A stretch of DNA of 64,000 nucleotides from Caminibacter pacificus (GTDB lineage Bacteria > Campylobacterota > Campylobacteria > Campylobacterales > Nautiliaceae), in NCBI RefSeq assembly GCF_003752135.1, contig NZ_RJVK01000001.1, forward strand, positions 248,001 to 312,000. The letters run 5' to 3'. Of the stretch, positions 50,754 through 60,567 are shown in pieces; the first letter of the stretch is position 1; the number at the start of each line of letters is the position of its first letter. A program made the position numbers and the translations under genes. The notes beneath the pieces are model-generated. The model did not search any database. It was given only the letters and a program-made list of their open reading frames with translations, and was not told the origin of the DNA.

Positions 50754-52478
50754 GTGAGAATTCTGTTTTTGCTGTTTTTGGCGGTGTTTTTGTTTGCAAA
50801 AAACATTTTGATTATCAATTCCTACTCCATAAAACTTCCTTGGACTAAGGGTGAGCTTGAAGGTATTTTGGAAAAAATCAATAATAAGCAAAATTTAAAA
50901 ATTTTTATAGAATTTATGGATACGAAATATTTTCAGCCGACACCTATGAGGATGTTAAATTACTACTATTATTTAAAAGACAAATATAAAAATATAAACT
51001 TCGATATCGTAATCACCACTGATGATAATGCTTTGAATTTCGTTAGAAAATATAAAAACGAACCGATTTTTTCAAACGCAAAGGTCTTTTTTGCCGGTGT
51101 AAACAACCTAAAACTCGCCGATACGCTGCCAAAAAACGTTTATGCCGGCGTATTTGAGAAAAAAGAGCCTCTTGTGAATCTTAATTTTGCAAAAAAAATC
51201 GTACCGAATCTAAAAACCGTATATGTGGTTGCCGATAATTCGAACTCCGCAAAAGCCGTTATGAAAGAGTACAAAAACGCGTTTAAAAATATAAAATCTC
51301 CGACTTTAATATATTTAAATGAAAAAAATTTGGAAAATATCCTTGAGACGATAAAAAAAGCACCGAAAAATTCGGCTATGTTATTGCTGACACCTTTTAG
51401 TTTTTCTTTGGAAGATAGTCATATAAGCTATAAATACGCAATAGTTTTGATATCTCAAGTTTTTCCTCATCCGATTATTATTCATACCGATCTTTTGGCA
51501 AACGTGCCGAATTCCAACGTAGTGGGCGGAAAAGCCACCGATGCTTTAACTCAAGGAAAAGAAGCGGGTAAAAAAGTGCTTGAATATCTATCCGGTACGC
51601 CTATGCAAAAGATAGGTTTTACGTTCGAAAAAGCAAATAAAATGTACCTAAACGTCCTCAATCTTAAAAAATTCGGTATCGATGCGTATGCTTTAGGATA
51701 TAAAAACGCAATATATGTCAATAAACCTCGCACTTTTTATGAAATGTACAAAGAGTGGATAATCGGAAGTATTATTATATTTTTTGCCGTTTTGATGATG
51801 ATTGTGATTTTGATTTTGAAAAATATACAGCTTAAAAAATATAACGAAAAAATATCGAAAATGAATAAAGAGCTTGAAGAGAAGATTTTTAGTGCGTTAA
51901 GCGAACTGAAAGAAAAAGAAAAATTACTTCTTCATCAAACAAAAGTGTCCGCAATAGGTGAGATGTTTTTGATGGTTTCAAGAAAAATTAAAGAAAAACT
52001 TCATAAGCTTTTGGAAAAAGAGGAAACAAAAGAAGAAGCTACATATATTTTAAATAAGCTCACTATGATAGAAAAATATTTTAACGACAGCTCGGTACTT
52101 GAATTCGACCTCAAAGAAGCGACAAAAGAGGTTGTTTACAGCTTAAAAGACGTTTTAAATGAGGGACTTGTAGAAATAAAAGGCGAAAATATTTATATAT
52201 TCGGATATAAAAATAAATTTCAACAAGTGATTTTGGACTTTTTGTATAATATGTCAAAATTTCAAAACGAAATTGAAAAAATCATTTTCGAATTCAAAGA
52301 AGACAAAATCGAGATTCATATCCGTTTTAAACATTTTTCGAAAAATTTAATCGATAATTTCGAAAACGTACTTAATAACGAACTTTATTATACTCGTTTG
52401 ATTATGCAGCAGTATTTTTGCAGTGAGTGTAATTACAGAGTGGATAAAAACAGCGTAATTATGGAAATAATTTTATAA
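50754..52478 (+). CDS. Membrane sensor with ABC-substrate-binding-like domain and degenerate histidine kinase
   Basis: 574 residues, GTG start. Signal or anchor (about 3-15), a periplasmic ABC-type substrate-binding-like domain (about 17-320; INSYSIKLPWTKGELEGI is typical of the PF04392-like sensors), TM about 337-360, a coiled coil (about 365-390), then KVSAIGEMFLMVSRKIKEKL where active relatives in this phylum have GEMIGNIAHQWRQPL: the phospho-acceptor His is Arg. The N-box is poor and no G-boxes are present. It probably signals by conformational contact with another kinase, or is inert. Confidence 0.8.
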   Translation: MRILFLLFLAVFLFAKNILIINSYSIKLPWTKGELEGILEKINNKQNLKIFIEFMDTKYFQPTPMRMLNYYYYLKDKYKNINFDIVITTDDNALNFVRKYKNEPIFSNAKVFFAGVNNLKLADTLPKNVYAGVFEKKEPLVNLNFAKKIVPNLKTVYVVADNSNSAKAVMKEYKNAFKNIKSPTLIYLNEKNLENILETIKKAPKNSAMLLLTPFSFSLEDSHISYKYAIVLISQVFPHPIIIHTDLLANVPNSNVVGGKATDALTQGKEAGKKVLEYLSGTPMQKIGFTFEKANKMYLNVLNLKKFGIDAYALGYKNAIYVNKPRTFYEMYKEWIIGSIIIFFAVLMMIVILILKNIQLKKYNEKISKMNKELEEKIFSALSELKEKEKLLLHQTKVSAIGEMFLMVSRKIKEKLHKLLEKEETKEEATYILNKLTMIEKYFNDSSVLEFDLKEATKEVVYSLKDVLNEGLVEIKGENIYIFGYKNKFQQVILDFLYNMSKFQNEIEKIIFEFKEDKIEIHIRFKHFSKNLIDNFENVLNNELYYTRLIMQQYFCSECNYRVDKNSVIMEIIL

Positions 52479-52494
52479 AATAAGATTATTTTTG

Positions 52495-52512
52495 TATAAT
52501 TTCCTAAAAAGG
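52495..52512 (+). promoter_or_regulatory. Promoter and SD of the Rrf2 gene
   Basis: TATAAT (52495-52500), TTCCT, AAAAAGG (52506-52512), ATG at 52519. Confidence 0.65.
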
Positions 52513-52518
52513 ACTCAT

Positions 52519-52935
52519 ATGATATTTACGAAATCTACCGCATATACTTTACAAGCGCTTGTCGAATTATCGAAATTCGATAAACCGGTCGATGTTACGA
52601 AACTATCTGAACTCACGGAGCTTCCCAAGCCGTTTTTAGCTAAACTTCTTCAAACTCTCTCAAAAAAAGGGTTTGTTAAGTCGTTTAAAGGAATTCACGG
52701 AGGATTCGTATTGGCAAAAGAGCCTAAAGATATTAAAATTACGGATGTATTTAGTGCTATGGAAGATAAAGAGTCTCTTGTTTTTTATTGTTCTAAAAAT
52801 ATAAACGATTGTACGAGAGACAGAGGCGGAGTTTGTTCGTTGTGGCCTTTTTTTGCAAAACTTGAAGGCGAAATATCGAAAATTTTAGATAAATATACTT
52901 TAGAAGACGTTATAAGGATGAAATCTGGTAAATAA
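52519..52935 (+). CDS. Rrf2-family regulator with three cysteines
   Basis: 138 residues from ATG 52519; an in-frame TTG-type start nine codons upstream would lie inside the promoter. Winged helix (about 1-65) with LPKPFLAKLLQTLSKKGFV and HGGFVLAK, then C91-x6-C98-x7-C106, the triad that holds an Fe-S cluster in IscR/NsrR. A likely redox, iron or NO sensor. It directly precedes flhA (overlap 11 nt), so it may link redox state to flagellar export or simply share a transcript. Confidence 0.88.
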   Translation: MIFTKSTAYTLQALVELSKFDKPVDVTKLSELTELPKPFLAKLLQTLSKKGFVKSFKGIHGGFVLAKEPKDIKITDVFSAMEDKESLVFYCSKNINDCTRDRGGVCSLWPFFAKLEGEISKILDKYTLEDVIRMKSGK

Positions 52936-55099
52936 AGTCAAAAACGCATTAAGATTTTTTAATGAAATAACTGATATAGGCGTAGTATTATTCGTATTTG
53001 CAATACTACTGATTATTATCGTACCGCTGCCAAGCGGGCTTTTGGACTTTTTTCTTACTATCTCTTTAGCCGTTGCGGTTTTGATTTTGCTTTTATCTTT
53101 ATATATTCCAAAGCCTACGGATTTTACGACCTTTCCTACCATTATTTTGATTGTTACGCTTTATAGACTTTCGCTTAACGTCGCTACTACGAGAATGATT
53201 TTAAGCAAAGGATATGAAGGTCCCGATGCCGTTAGTAAAATTATTTCGGCATTTGGGGAGTTTGTTGTAGGTGGAAATTATGTAATCGGGATAATAATTT
53301 TTATTATTTTGGTTGTCATTAACTTTATGGTTATTACTCAAGGTTCTACGAGGGTTGCGGAAGTTGCGGCAAGATTTACTCTTGATGCTTTGCCTGGTAA
53401 GCAAATGGCGATAGATGCCGACCTAAATGCCGGTTTGATAGACGAACAAGAAGCAAAAAGACGTCGTGAAGAGCTTATAAAAGAGGCGAATTTTTACGGG
53501 GCTATGGATGGGGCGAGTAAATTCGTAAAAGGTGACGCTATTGCCGGAATTATTATTACTGTAGTAAATATTATAGCCGGATTTTTGATAGGTATTTTCC
53601 AACATGGAATGGATTTGGCTCAGGCGGCTTCTACGTATACGATTCTAACAGTCGGTGACGGACTTGTAGGACAAATTCCCGCTCTTATGGTATCGACAGC
53701 TACAGGTATTATTATTACTCGTGCGACAAAAGATGAGAGCAATTTCGCAGAGGGCGTTATCAAACAGCTTATGAGAGATTATAAAGTCGTCATAATAGTC
53801 GGTGTGATACTTGTATTTATGGCGTTTATTCCCGGATTTCCTACCGGAAGTCTTTTATTTGTGGGCGGGGTGTTTTTGATCGCCGGATATTTGATGATGG
53901 AGACTCAAAAAGGTGTCGACCCTATTGAAAGCTTGATAGCGAAATTCAGAAAAAAACCTCCTCCGAAAAAAGAGAGCAAAAAAGAACAAAAAGAATCAAA
54001 AGAGGAAAAACCTAAAAAATCTCCTGAAGAAGAAGCCAAAGAAGAGGAAAAAGTCCTTGAAGATATCTTAAAAGTCGAGCTTATTGAGCTTGATATCGGA
54101 TATCAGCTTATTAAAATAGCCGACCCGAATCAAGGAGGGGATTTGCTTGACAGAATAAAAGCTATGCGTAAAAAAATAGCCGCCGATTTCGGATTTTTGG
54201 TGCCGCAAATTAGAATAAAAGACAATCTGAATATCAAACCGACGGAATATATGATTTTATTAAAAGGCGTAGAAGTTGCAAAAGGAGAAATTTATCCGGA
54301 TAAATATCTTGCAATGTCAACGCCTATGGTCGTAGAAGAGATAGAGGGAATAAAAGTAAAAGAGCCGGCATTCGGAATAGAGGCTCTTTGGATTGACGAA
54401 GATAAAAAAGAAGAAGCTCTTATGAACGGATATACCGTTGTCGATCCTTCTACCGTAATAGTTACTCATTTAAGCGAAATAATCAAAAAATACGCTGAAG
54501 AGCTTCTTACTCGTCAAGACGTCCAAGCTCTTCTTGACAGAGTCAAAAAAGATTTCCCTGCAATTGTGGATGATGCTTTAAAAGTTGCGAATATCGGGCT
54601 TATTCAAAGAGTTTTGAAATCACTTCTTCATGAAAAAATCCCGATTAAAGATATGATAACTATTTTAGAAACTATAGCGGATGTGGCGGAATACACTAAA
54701 AATATCGACGTTATAGTAGAGCATGTAAGAAGCGCGCTTAGTCGTGTTATTACAAAACTATACGAAAGTGAAGACGGAACTCTTAAACTTGTAACGTTTG
54801 ATGCCGGGACGGAGCAGTATTTGATTTCAAAACTTCAACAGCAAGGCGAACAAAAGCAGTTTATGCTAACCGTAGCGGAGATGAATAAGCTCGTAGAAGA
54901 GGTCAATAACGCCGTAAACGAACTCGTAAATAAAGGCGTTGCGCCTGTGGTGTTAATCGTAGACCCGCTCATAAGAAAACCGCTTGCTGAGATTTTGGAG
55001 AGATTCGGCGTTGAGATAGTAGTGTTGTCCCATGCCGAAATAGACCCTAACGCCAAATTTGAAGTATTAGGAAGTATAAGTATCGACTTTAACGCTTAA
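52925..55099 (+). CDS. flhA: Flagellar export protein FlhA, probable CTG start
   Basis: About 724 residues. Core of the flagellar type III export gate. Helices in the first 310 residues include [42 protein letters not shown] and [14 protein letters not shown]; a charged linker (about 355-385) and a cytoplasmic domain with [10 protein letters not shown] and [15 protein letters not shown] follow. The conserved stretch [20 protein letters not shown] lies upstream of the first ATG/GTG/TTG (TTG 53042). The frame is open back only to 52922, and CTG 52925 is 6 nt after AAGGA (52914-52918), so initiation there is likely. Confidence 0.93.
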   Translation: MVNKVKNALRFFNEITDIGVVLFVFAILLIIIVPLPSGLLDFFLTISLAVAVLILLLSLYIPKPTDFTTFPTIILIVTLYRLSLNVATTRMILSKGYEGPDAVSKIISAFGEFVVGGNYVIGIIIFIILVVINFMVITQGSTRVAEVAARFTLDALPGKQMAIDADLNAGLIDEQEAKRRREELIKEANFYGAMDGASKFVKGDAIAGIIITVVNIIAGFLIGIFQHGMDLAQAASTYTILTVGDGLVGQIPALMVSTATGIIITRATKDESNFAEGVIKQLMRDYKVVIIVGVILVFMAFIPGFPTGSLLFVGGVFLIAGYLMMETQKGVDPIESLIAKFRKKPPPKKESKKEQKESKEEKPKKSPEEEAKEEEKVLEDILKVELIELDIGYQLIKIADPNQGGDLLDRIKAMRKKIAADFGFLVPQIRIKDNLNIKPTEYMILLKGVEVAKGEIYPDKYLAMSTPMVVEEIEGIKVKEPAFGIEALWIDEDKKEEALMNGYTVVDPSTVIVTHLSEIIKKYAEELLTRQDVQALLDRVKKDFPAIVDDALKVANIGLIQRVLKSLLHEKIPIKDMITILETIADVAEYTKNIDVIVEHVRSALSRVITKLYESEDGTLKLVTFDAGTEQYLISKLQQQGEQKQFMLTVAEMNKLVEEVNNAVNELVNKGVAPVVLIVDPLIRKPLAEILERFGVEIVVLSHAEIDPNAKFEVLGSISIDFNA

Positions 55100-55808
55100 A
55101 AGCTATAAAAGTCGCGAAATTATTCCACCTAAAAATAACTTCGATATCTTTAAAGCCCGCATTTTTTAGCATTTCTATGTTTTCGTTCATCGTATAAGGA
55201 ATGAGAACGTTCTCAAGAGCTTCTCTTTTTTGCGCTATTTCGTATTCGCTGTATCCCATTTTTTTCTTGTAGTCGTAATATAAATCGATCATAATTTTAT
55301 TTAGTTTTTTGTTTTCGGTAATAAGCTTTTCGCTCATTAAAAAAATTCCCTCATTTACCAAAGAATCGTAAATTTTTTTTATAAGTTTTTCTCTTTTTAG
55401 AGGTCTTACGAACTGAACGGTATAATTTGCCACTATCGCTTTGGAATTTGAAAAATCATATTCCAAAAAATCCGCTTCTACAAAATTTACCTTCACACCG
55501 AACGCTTTTGCTTTATGAGTCGCTCTTTTTATCATAGCAGGAGAGTTGTCTATTCCTATTAGGGATAGTTTTTTATCAGTTTTTTTGGCAAGCTCGATTA
55601 AAAACGTCCCTGTAGAGCTTCCTAAATCTACAATTTTGTCGTTTTTATCTAAGAAATTTTTTAAAATATCTATTTGAAGATTCAGATTTTCCTTGTAAAA
55701 AGGAACACTTCTATTAAGCATATCGTCAAAAACACTGGCAACTTCCTCGTCAAATTCGAATTGTTTGCTAATTGGCTTATTAAAAACTTCGTCTTTTGGA
55801 GTATTCAT
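55089..55808 (-). CDS. cmoA: Carboxy-S-adenosyl-L-methionine synthase
   Basis: 239 residues. Makes carboxy-SAM from SAM and prephenate for cmo5U34 tRNA wobble modification. [26 protein letters not shown]-type N-terminus (in part [15 protein letters not shown]), SAM loop [28 protein letters not shown] and [12 protein letters not shown] match CmoA. cmoB is not in the window. Its last 11 nt overlap the flhA end. Confidence 0.92.
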   Translation of the reverse strand: MNTPKDEVFNKPISKQFEFDEEVASVFDDMLNRSVPFYKENLNLQIDILKNFLDKNDKIVDLGSSTGTFLIELAKKTDKKLSLIGIDNSPAMIKRATHKAKAFGVKVNFVEADFLEYDFSNSKAIVANYTVQFVRPLKREKLIKKIYDSLVNEGIFLMSEKLITENKKLNKIMIDLYYDYKKKMGYSEYEIAQKREALENVLIPYTMNENIEMLKNAGFKDIEVIFRWNNFATFIAFKR

Positions 55809-55818
55809 TCATCTCCTT

Positions 55819-55852
55819 TTGATATAATTTGGATAGATTTTATCATAAAAGG
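55819..55852. promoter_or_regulatory. Divergent promoter region cmoA / metY
   Basis: TATAAT (55823-55828, plus), a purine-rich ATAAAAGG (55845-55852) before metY ATG 55861, and AAAAGGAG before the cmoA ATG on the other strand. No SAM riboswitch fits in the 52-bp gap. Confidence 0.5.
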
Positions 55853-55860
55853 ATAAACAA

Positions 55861-57114
55861 ATGAAAGACGCTACTATCGCTCTTCACTACGGCTACGAAA
55901 AAGACGCCCAAAAAACTATGAATGTTCCTATCTATATGACTACGGCATACGAATATCAAGATACCGACCATGCGGCAAGACTTTTTGCTTTGGAAGAAGA
56001 GGGAAATATCTACACAAGAATCGGAAATCCCACTACGAGAGTTTTTGAAAGAAGAATATCGGCACTTGAGAGAGGAATAGACGCTTTGGCCGTTGCAAGC
56101 GGTATGGGGGCTATATTTTATTCTATTTCCAATCTTGTAAGAGCGGGGGACAATATAATCATTTCTCAAAAACTATACGGAGGAAGTATCACTCTATCGA
56201 CTCAAACGCTAAAACAATTCGGAGTAAGCGCAAAATATTTTGACCCTCAAAAACCGGAGGAATTAATAGAGCTGATAGATGAAAAGACTAAACTGATACT
56301 ATTTGAAAGCATTGCAAATCCGGCTTTAACGGTGCCTGATTTCGAAGGAATAGTAAAAATAGCGAATGAAAAAGGTGTTGTTACGATATGTGATAATACA
56401 ATGGCTACACCTTATGGCGTTAAGCCTATCGAGCTTGGCGTGGATGTAGTCGTACATAGTGCGAGTAAATATATTGTCGGAAACGGAAGTGCGATTGCGG
56501 GGTGTTTAGTGGAAGCTAAGCATTTAAAAGAAAAACTGAAATCAAAAAGATATCCTCAATTTAACGAACCGGACGAGAGCTATCACGGGCTTGTTTATAC
56601 ACAAAAATTCGAAAATCCTTTTATTGCAAGAGCGAGACTCGCACTTCTTAGAGACTACGGAGCGGTAATATCTCCTTTTAACTCCTGGCTTTTAATAAAC
56701 GGACTTGAGACTCTACATTTAAGAATAAAAGCTCACTCTCAAAACGCTTTGGAAATTGCGAAATTTTTACAAAAACATCCGAAAGTAAAAAAAGTTAATT
56801 ATCCGTTTTTGGAAGGTGACGAAAATTACGAATTTGCAAAAAAATATCTGAAATTCGGAGGAGGAATATTAAGCTTTGAGCTCGATAGTTACGAAGAGGC
56901 GAAAAATTTCGTAAAAAAACTAAAGATTTTTTCATTAGTGACGAATATAGCTGACAGTAAGTCTCTTGTAACGCATCCGGCAAGTACGACTCATCAACAA
57001 TTAAGTCAAGAAGAGCTAAAAGCCGCCGGAGTACCAGAAGGTCTTATTAGGCTTAGTGTCGGAATTGAAGATATAGAAGATTTAATAACCGATATAAAGA
57101 AAGGACTTGATTGA
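55861..57114 (+). CDS. metY: O-acetylhomoserine sulfhydrylase
   Basis: 417 residues, PLP-dependent Cys/Met metabolism family. YTRIGNPTTRVFERRISALE, ALAVASGMGAIFY, and the PLP lysine in HSASKYIVGNGSAIAG (about 200-215) with the C-terminal SLVTHPASTTHQQL. Makes homocysteine from O-acetylhomoserine and sulfide, so the cell can build methionine directly from H2S, suiting a sulfidic vent. The substrate maker metX is one gene downstream. Confidence 0.93.
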   Translation: MKDATIALHYGYEKDAQKTMNVPIYMTTAYEYQDTDHAARLFALEEEGNIYTRIGNPTTRVFERRISALERGIDALAVASGMGAIFYSISNLVRAGDNIIISQKLYGGSITLSTQTLKQFGVSAKYFDPQKPEELIELIDEKTKLILFESIANPALTVPDFEGIVKIANEKGVVTICDNTMATPYGVKPIELGVDVVVHSASKYIVGNGSAIAGCLVEAKHLKEKLKSKRYPQFNEPDESYHGLVYTQKFENPFIARARLALLRDYGAVISPFNSWLLINGLETLHLRIKAHSQNALEIAKFLQKHPKVKKVNYPFLEGDENYEFAKKYLKFGGGILSFELDSYEEAKNFVKKLKIFSLVTNIADSKSLVTHPASTTHQQLSQEELKAAGVPEGLIRLSVGIEDIEDLITDIKKGLD

Positions 57115-59261
57115 AAAAAAACATACTTTTACTCTCTTACCTGCCGATTGTTATAGTTTTTACGATATCGGTAGCCTTTTTTATTTTTTTGTATTTCGCT
57201 TTTGAAGATAATATCGACAAAGAGCTAAAATTAACCCAAGAAAAAGTTATTAATCTTGAAAAAAGATATTTAAAAAAGAGCGTAAAAGATTTCAAACAGA
57301 CATTTTCTTTGTTTAAAATAAGTATTTACGAAAGAACTCAAGATGATTTGGCGGAGTTTTTGAAATATCTTATAAAACATACCGATCTTCATACGTTAAA
57401 ACTTGACGGAGACGATATTATTGCAGGTGAGATTCCCCAAAACGTCAAATTTAATTATGTAATTGAAAATAATAAATTCGTTATTTTAAAACACGGAGAG
57501 TGTGAATATTTGGTTTATTTTACCAATTTAGGAAAAAAAGTTTATCTTGCCGGGATTAATAAAAAGATTATTGATTCTTTCGTGCTGGAAAAAATAATTT
57601 CCTATCTTGATAAGATAAACAAAAACAACCCAAGCTACATCGCTCTTGGAAAAATATTGACTTTTACTCCTGATAAGAACGGAAATTTCGGATATCTTTT
57701 TTATATGCCGCCTAATTTAAAAAGCAAAGAGGGGATGATTTTATCTGTAAATAAACCCGATGTTAAAGGCAACTATTTTAGAGAGGAATATTTTAATTGT
57801 CTGAAAAAAGGAAAGAGCTGTTTTGTAAGTTATTATTTCGAAAATCCTAAAACCGGAAAAGTTGAAAAAAAAGTCTCTTATTATTCACTTTTGCACGAAT
57901 ATAATCTTTCTATTCTAAAAGGAATATACGAATCTCAAATAAAACAGGAATTAAAAAATAAAATCGATTATGTAGTTAGGCAGTTTAAAAACTTTTTCAT
58001 ATTATCGATTGTGATTTATATTTTGGTTTTTATAATTTTTATGTTTTTCTTCGTTCCTTTTATAAACAGAACGAAAAGCGATTTGATTAAAGAATATGAA
58101 GGGCTTATTTCCAAACTTAAAAATCAATATTATTATGATGAACTAACTCATCTGCCCAATAGAAATAAGCTTTTTGAAGATATGGAAAAATTTAAAGGTT
58201 TGATAGTTTTCGATATCGATAATTTTTCTACTATAAATGAGATTTACGGATTTGAATTCGGAAACGAAATTTTGAAAAAAGTAAAAGAAAAATTCAGAGC
58301 TTATAAATATTTTTATAGAGTGGGTAGTGACGAATTTGCGATAGGATATCCGCATCAAATAAACGGTTTTGAATTAAAAAACGTACTTAATATGTCTTTT
58401 GAATACAACAATATCGATATAAATTACGAAATAGGCGGAAGTAATATAAAAGAAAGACTCTTTCAAACTGCCGAAATGGCAATGAAAATGGCTAAAAAAA
58501 ACAAACTCAAATATCTTCTTTACGACGAAAAAATAGAAAAAAGCCAAAAAGAGAAATTTAATAAAATCCAATCTCTTCATCATGCTTTAAAAGAGAAAAA
58601 AGTTTTTCCTTATTATCAATGTATTGTCGATAAAGACGGAAAAATCTGTAAATACGAAGCTTTGATGAGAGTTGAGGTCGATGGCAAAATAATCTCTCCT
58701 TTTGCATTTATGGATTTGATAAAAGAAGCGAATATCTATCACGATTTTTCAAAAATAATGATTGAAAAAGTGTTTGAAGACTCAAAAAAAATAGACGTTC
58801 CGGTATCTATTAATCTCTCTTTCGAAGATATCGTAAATAGAGAAATTAACGAGCTTATCTTTTCTCTTCTTGAAAAACAAGGAGGAGAGAATATTGTTTT
58901 TGAAGTGCTTGAGAGCGAGAGTATCAAAAATTTCGATATGGTAAAAGAGTTTATCGTAAAAGTAAAATCATACAACGCTCAAATAGCGATTGACGATTTC
59001 GGAAGCGGATATAGTAACTTTGTAAATATTTTGGATTTGAATCCGGACATTATAAAAATCGACGCTTCGATTATCAAAAACTTAAATAACGAAAAATATC
59101 GTAAAATCGTAGAGTTAATCGTAGAATTCGCAAAAAATTTCAATATAAAAACGGTTGCGGAATTTGTAAGTGACGAGGAAAAATTTTTAATTTTAAGCTA
59201 TCTTGGAATTGACGAATATCAAGGATTTTATTTTTGTGAGCCTATTGAGCTTAGTTTATGA
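57111..59261 (+). CDS. Membrane GGDEF-EAL protein with altered GSDEF and intact EAL
   Basis: 716 residues, TTG start overlapping metY by 4 nt. TM1 about 8-30, periplasmic domain about 31-290 (two Cys near residues 225-242), TM2 about 296-318, GGDEF domain about 340-490 where the active loop is GSDEF (about 405) and no RxxD inhibitory site precedes it, then EAL domain with YEALMR (about 515), SINLS, FEVLES, IAIDDFGSGYSNF, IKIDASII and the last Glu. Likely a c-di-GMP phosphodiesterase with a regulatory cyclase-like domain. Its place between metY and metX is odd. Confidence 0.88.
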   Translation: MKKNILLLSYLPIVIVFTISVAFFIFLYFAFEDNIDKELKLTQEKVINLEKRYLKKSVKDFKQTFSLFKISIYERTQDDLAEFLKYLIKHTDLHTLKLDGDDIIAGEIPQNVKFNYVIENNKFVILKHGECEYLVYFTNLGKKVYLAGINKKIIDSFVLEKIISYLDKINKNNPSYIALGKILTFTPDKNGNFGYLFYMPPNLKSKEGMILSVNKPDVKGNYFREEYFNCLKKGKSCFVSYYFENPKTGKVEKKVSYYSLLHEYNLSILKGIYESQIKQELKNKIDYVVRQFKNFFILSIVIYILVFIIFMFFFVPFINRTKSDLIKEYEGLISKLKNQYYYDELTHLPNRNKLFEDMEKFKGLIVFDIDNFSTINEIYGFEFGNEILKKVKEKFRAYKYFYRVGSDEFAIGYPHQINGFELKNVLNMSFEYNNIDINYEIGGSNIKERLFQTAEMAMKMAKKNKLKYLLYDEKIEKSQKEKFNKIQSLHHALKEKKVFPYYQCIVDKDGKICKYEALMRVEVDGKIISPFAFMDLIKEANIYHDFSKIMIEKVFEDSKKIDVPVSINLSFEDIVNREINELIFSLLEKQGGENIVFEVLESESIKNFDMVKEFIVKVKSYNAQIAIDDFGSGYSNFVNILDLNPDIIKIDASIIKNLNNEKYRKIVELIVEFAKNFNIKTVAEFVSDEEKFLILSYLGIDEYQGFYFCEPIELSL

Positions 59262-59288
59262 TAAAATTTCAGTTAAAAAAAGGCAAAA

Positions 59289-60407
59289 ATGAAAATCTCT
59301 ACACATATTGCAAAATTTACCAAGCCTTTATATTTGGAAAGCGGACGTATTTTAGAGCCGTGGCAGATTATTTATGAGACGTACGGAGAGCTAAACGAAG
59401 ACAAAAGCAACGTAATATTAATCACTCATGCATTATCCGGCTCTCATCACGCGGCTGGTTTTTACGAAGGAGATAGGAAACCGGGCTGGTGGGATGCTTT
59501 GATTGGAGATGGGAAAGCTATAGATACCACCAAATATTTCGTAATCGCTACGAACGTAATCGGTAGTTGTTTCGGTTCAACCGGTCCTATGAGTCCGATT
59601 TATCCCGGAAGCAATGAAAGGTACAGACTTAAATTCCCGGTAATTACCATAAAAGATATGGTAAAAGCTCAAAAAATTCTTTTGGACTCTTTGGGAATCA
59701 AAAATCTTCTTGCCGTAGTAGGCGGAAGTATGGGAGGAATGCAGGCTTTAAGGCTTGCGGTTGATTATCCGGGCTTTGCAAAATACGTAATTCCTATCGC
59801 CACAACGTATCAGACGAAACCTTATGTTATCGCTATAAATAAAGCGATGATGGAAGCCGTTAGAGCCGATAGCGAATTTAAAAACGGGAATTACGACCCC
59901 GATATTATTAAAGAAAAGGGTCTAAAAGGCCTTGCCGCGGCAAGAATGATCGGATATCTGAATTATATTTCACCGGCCACTTTTGAGAAAAAATTCGGAA
60001 GAGAATATGTAAAAACTGACGGAATGTTCGAGCTATTCGGTAGATTTCAGGTTGAATCTTATCTTGAATACAACGGTGCTAATTTTCCTAAGTGGTTTGA
60101 TCCTTTGAGTTATATTTATCTTTTAAAGGCAATTTCTCTTTTTGATATAAGCAGAGGCTTTAATTCGCTTGATGATGCTTTTTCGCAAATAAAAGATAAC
60201 CTCTATTTAATCTCTTTTTCCGGAGATACGTTATTCTTTCCTCAGGAGATGAGAGATATCAAAAAATATATGGATAAAGTGGGCGGTAAATGCCAATATT
60301 ATGAAATTGATAGCGATTACGGGCATGATAGTTTTTTGGTCGAAGTTGATAAATTCGACTTTTTAATCAGCGATATTTTAAAAGGAGAACTTGATGCAAG
60401 ATTTTGA
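59289..60407 (+). CDS. metX: Homoserine O-acetyltransferase
   Basis: 372 residues, alpha/beta hydrolase type. THALSGSHHAAG, nucleophile Ser in VVGGSMGGMQALRLAVDYP (about 145), catalytic Asp in SFSGDTLFFPQ and His in YGHDSFLVE. Produces O-acetylhomoserine for MetY. -10 TAAAAT near 59263 and AAAAAAAGG SD precede ATG. A serine or succinyl variant of the family cannot be excluded. Confidence 0.92.
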   Translation: MKISTHIAKFTKPLYLESGRILEPWQIIYETYGELNEDKSNVILITHALSGSHHAAGFYEGDRKPGWWDALIGDGKAIDTTKYFVIATNVIGSCFGSTGPMSPIYPGSNERYRLKFPVITIKDMVKAQKILLDSLGIKNLLAVVGGSMGGMQALRLAVDYPGFAKYVIPIATTYQTKPYVIAINKAMMEAVRADSEFKNGNYDPDIIKEKGLKGLAAARMIGYLNYISPATFEKKFGREYVKTDGMFELFGRFQVESYLEYNGANFPKWFDPLSYIYLLKAISLFDISRGFNSLDDAFSQIKDNLYLISFSGDTLFFPQEMRDIKKYMDKVGGKCQYYEIDSDYGHDSFLVEVDKFDFLISDILKGELDARF

Positions 60408-60567
60408 AAAAAAACTTGAAGAAGCTAAAAAACTTCTTGAAAAATTAAACGACCCTGAAATTACGCTTCATGAAGCAATGGAGACATACAAAAAGGGTAT
60501 CAAGCTTTTAGAAGAAGCGACTAAAATGATAGAAGAAGCCAAACTTCAATTTCAAGAGATAAAATGA
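60394..60567 (+). CDS. xseB: Exodeoxyribonuclease VII small subunit
   Basis: 57 residues from ATG 60394 (SD AAAGGAG), overlapping metX by 14 nt and the next gene by 4 nt. DFEKKLEEAKKLLEKLNDPE, LHEAMETYKKGIKLL and a final helix are the XseB coiled-coil pattern. Works with XseA (not in the window) in degrading single-stranded DNA. Confidence 0.88.
   Translation: MQDFEKKLEEAKKLLEKLNDPEITLHEAMETYKKGIKLLEEATKMIEEAKLQFQEIK

Noticed and set aside
53042-55099. flhA starting at TTG 53042
   Set aside because: This would delete the conserved first part of FlhA encoded at 52925-53041.
55809-55860. SAM or other methionine riboswitch before metY or metX
   Set aside because: The gaps (52 and 27 nt) are too short for any known SAM riboswitch.
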